Part shown: positions 63,491 through 64,000 of the stretch, piece after piece
How positions within the stretch are numbered: position 1 is the stretch's first letter
Layout: the number at the start of each line of letters is the position of its first letter
The notes under the pieces: generated by a model
What the model was told of the DNA's origin: nothing
Databases searched by the model: none
Seen by the model: the letters and a program-made list of their open reading frames with translations, nothing else
Position numbers and translations under genes: made by a program
DNA from: SAR324 cluster bacterium
Lineage (GTDB): Bacteria; SAR324; NAC60-12
Direction of reading: 5' to 3'
Length of the DNA stretch: 64,000 nucleotides
Assembly (NCBI GenBank): GCA_015232315.1
Contig: JADFZZ010000011.1
Coordinates: forward strand, 1-64,000

Positions 63491-64000
63491 ATGAAAGTAC
63501 TGATTGTAGAAGACGAAGCAGACTTACGGGAAGAGATTGTGAATAGTCTGAAATGGACTAACTACAAACTCCATACGGCGGATAACGGTCGTCAGGCATT
63601 TGATATGATTCAGGCAGACCCCGCCGAATGGGATGCTGTGATCACGGATATCAAAATGCCGGTCATGGACGGATTAACCCTGCTGAAAACACTCCGGAAA
63701 AAAGATTACCAGATTCCTGTGATCATCATGACCGGACATGGGGATTTTGAAATATCTCTTCAGGCGCTGAGACTTGGAGCTTTTGATTTCATTCTGAAGC
63801 CATTTGATCCTGATATTCTTGAAGAACTTCTGCATAAACTGGAAACCTTCCAGGAATCGCATGAAGTGTCTTCATTGATGCTGTCTTATGTGCGTCAAGT
63901 AGAACTGGATATTCCCAGTGACACTTCGCTGATCCTGAATGTGGTCAACTACCTTCAAAGTCATTTCCGCTATCATTGCAAACAATATCAAATCAATCTG
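63491..64000 (+). CDS. Response regulator, cut by the window end
   Basis: The 170 visible residues begin with a receiver domain (1-120). It has the acidic pair VEDEAD, the phosphoacceptor in AVITDIKMPVMDG near 55, T in IIMTGHGDFE and K in LKPFDP. After a linker the sequence continues with DIPSDTSLILNVVNYLQSHF. That looks like the start of an RsbW-like ATPase or another output domain, but too little is present to say. It lies beyond the STAS/SEC14-like gene and may belong to the same signalling set. Confidence 0.85.
   Translation, partial: MKVLIVEDEADLREEIVNSLKWTNYKLHTADNGRQAFDMIQADPAEWDAVITDIKMPVMDGLTLLKTLRKKDYQIPVIIMTGHGDFEISLQALRLGAFDFILKPFDPDILEELLHKLETFQESHEVSSLMLSYVRQVELDIPSDTSLILNVVNYLQSHFRYHCKQYQINL

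Overview
The window is a chromosomal segment of a motile, diderm (Gram-negative) bacterium. The signs are a lipoprotein with a lipobox, signal peptides, a flagellar export and placement block (flhB, flhA, flhF, flhG, fliA), a rho-rpmE-prfA block, three tRNAs and many two-component, cyclase and STAS proteins. The flhB-flhA-flhF-flhG-fliA order and the density of hybrid kinases fit a deltaproteobacterium-like lineage (Desulfobacterota, SAR324 or similar). That is an inference; nothing here fixes the genus.

Bases 1-11473 are a defence island: a broken IS5-type transposase, then one tightly packed plus-strand operon. It encodes a type I restriction enzyme (hsdR, hsdM, hsdS), a DUF1016/YhcG-type nuclease gene wedged between hsdM and hsdS, an SMC/ABC-like AAA ATPase and an HNH nuclease. 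The nuclease gene is bracketed by a 51-bp duplication of the hsdM end, so it looks like a cassette inserted with translational coupling kept on both sides. The ATPase-HNH pair has the layout of a Septu-like (PtuAB-like) effector. The island is flanked by 127-bp direct repeats derived from a group II intron reverse transcriptase/HNH gene. To its right (11.5-13.9 kb) is an intron graveyard: a decayed intron with a recognisable domain V, a second intron-like RNA without an ORF, and small palindromic repeats.

Bases 13.9-17.6 kb hold a four-gene unit: a STAS-like protein with a zinc ribbon, a large acyl-ACP-reductase-like dehydrogenase, a lipoprotein and moaC. Next come slyD and a mazEF-type toxin-antitoxin pair on the minus strand. 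The flagellar block follows (19.2-25.9 kb); a threefold palindromic repeat separates flhF from flhG. Then come a TPR/SLOG-like/cyclase fusion, two medium-chain oxidoreductases, an adenylate cyclase with HEAT-like repeats, a PilZ-like protein, an FmdB-type zinc ribbon, and a Met-rich periplasmic protein divergent from a BaeSR-like two-component system. The intergenic region of that last pair carries phased direct repeats.

Bases 36.0-45.7 kb hold housekeeping genes: three tRNAs, a STAS protein, a glycerophosphodiesterase, prfA, rpmE, rho, a CinA-type domain protein, a CheY-like regulator, a DUF2079 membrane protein, cyaY, a DsbA-fold isomerase and a lone GspF-like protein. Bases 46-64 kb are a signalling district: two hybrid kinases, a periplasmic solute-binding protein and a membrane histidine kinase. 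They are followed by a protein of unknown function, a STAS protein, a GH1 glycosidase, a 2015-residue kinase/ATPase/GAF/SpoIIE phosphatase, a STAS/SEC14-like protein and a response regulator cut by the window edge. SpoIIE plus several STAS proteins suggests a partner-switching network.

Small mobile repeats recur. The clearest is a 158-bp MITE-like element at 45.7 kb inserted into the centre of a 59-bp palindromic element, of which an intact copy lies at 13.5 kb.
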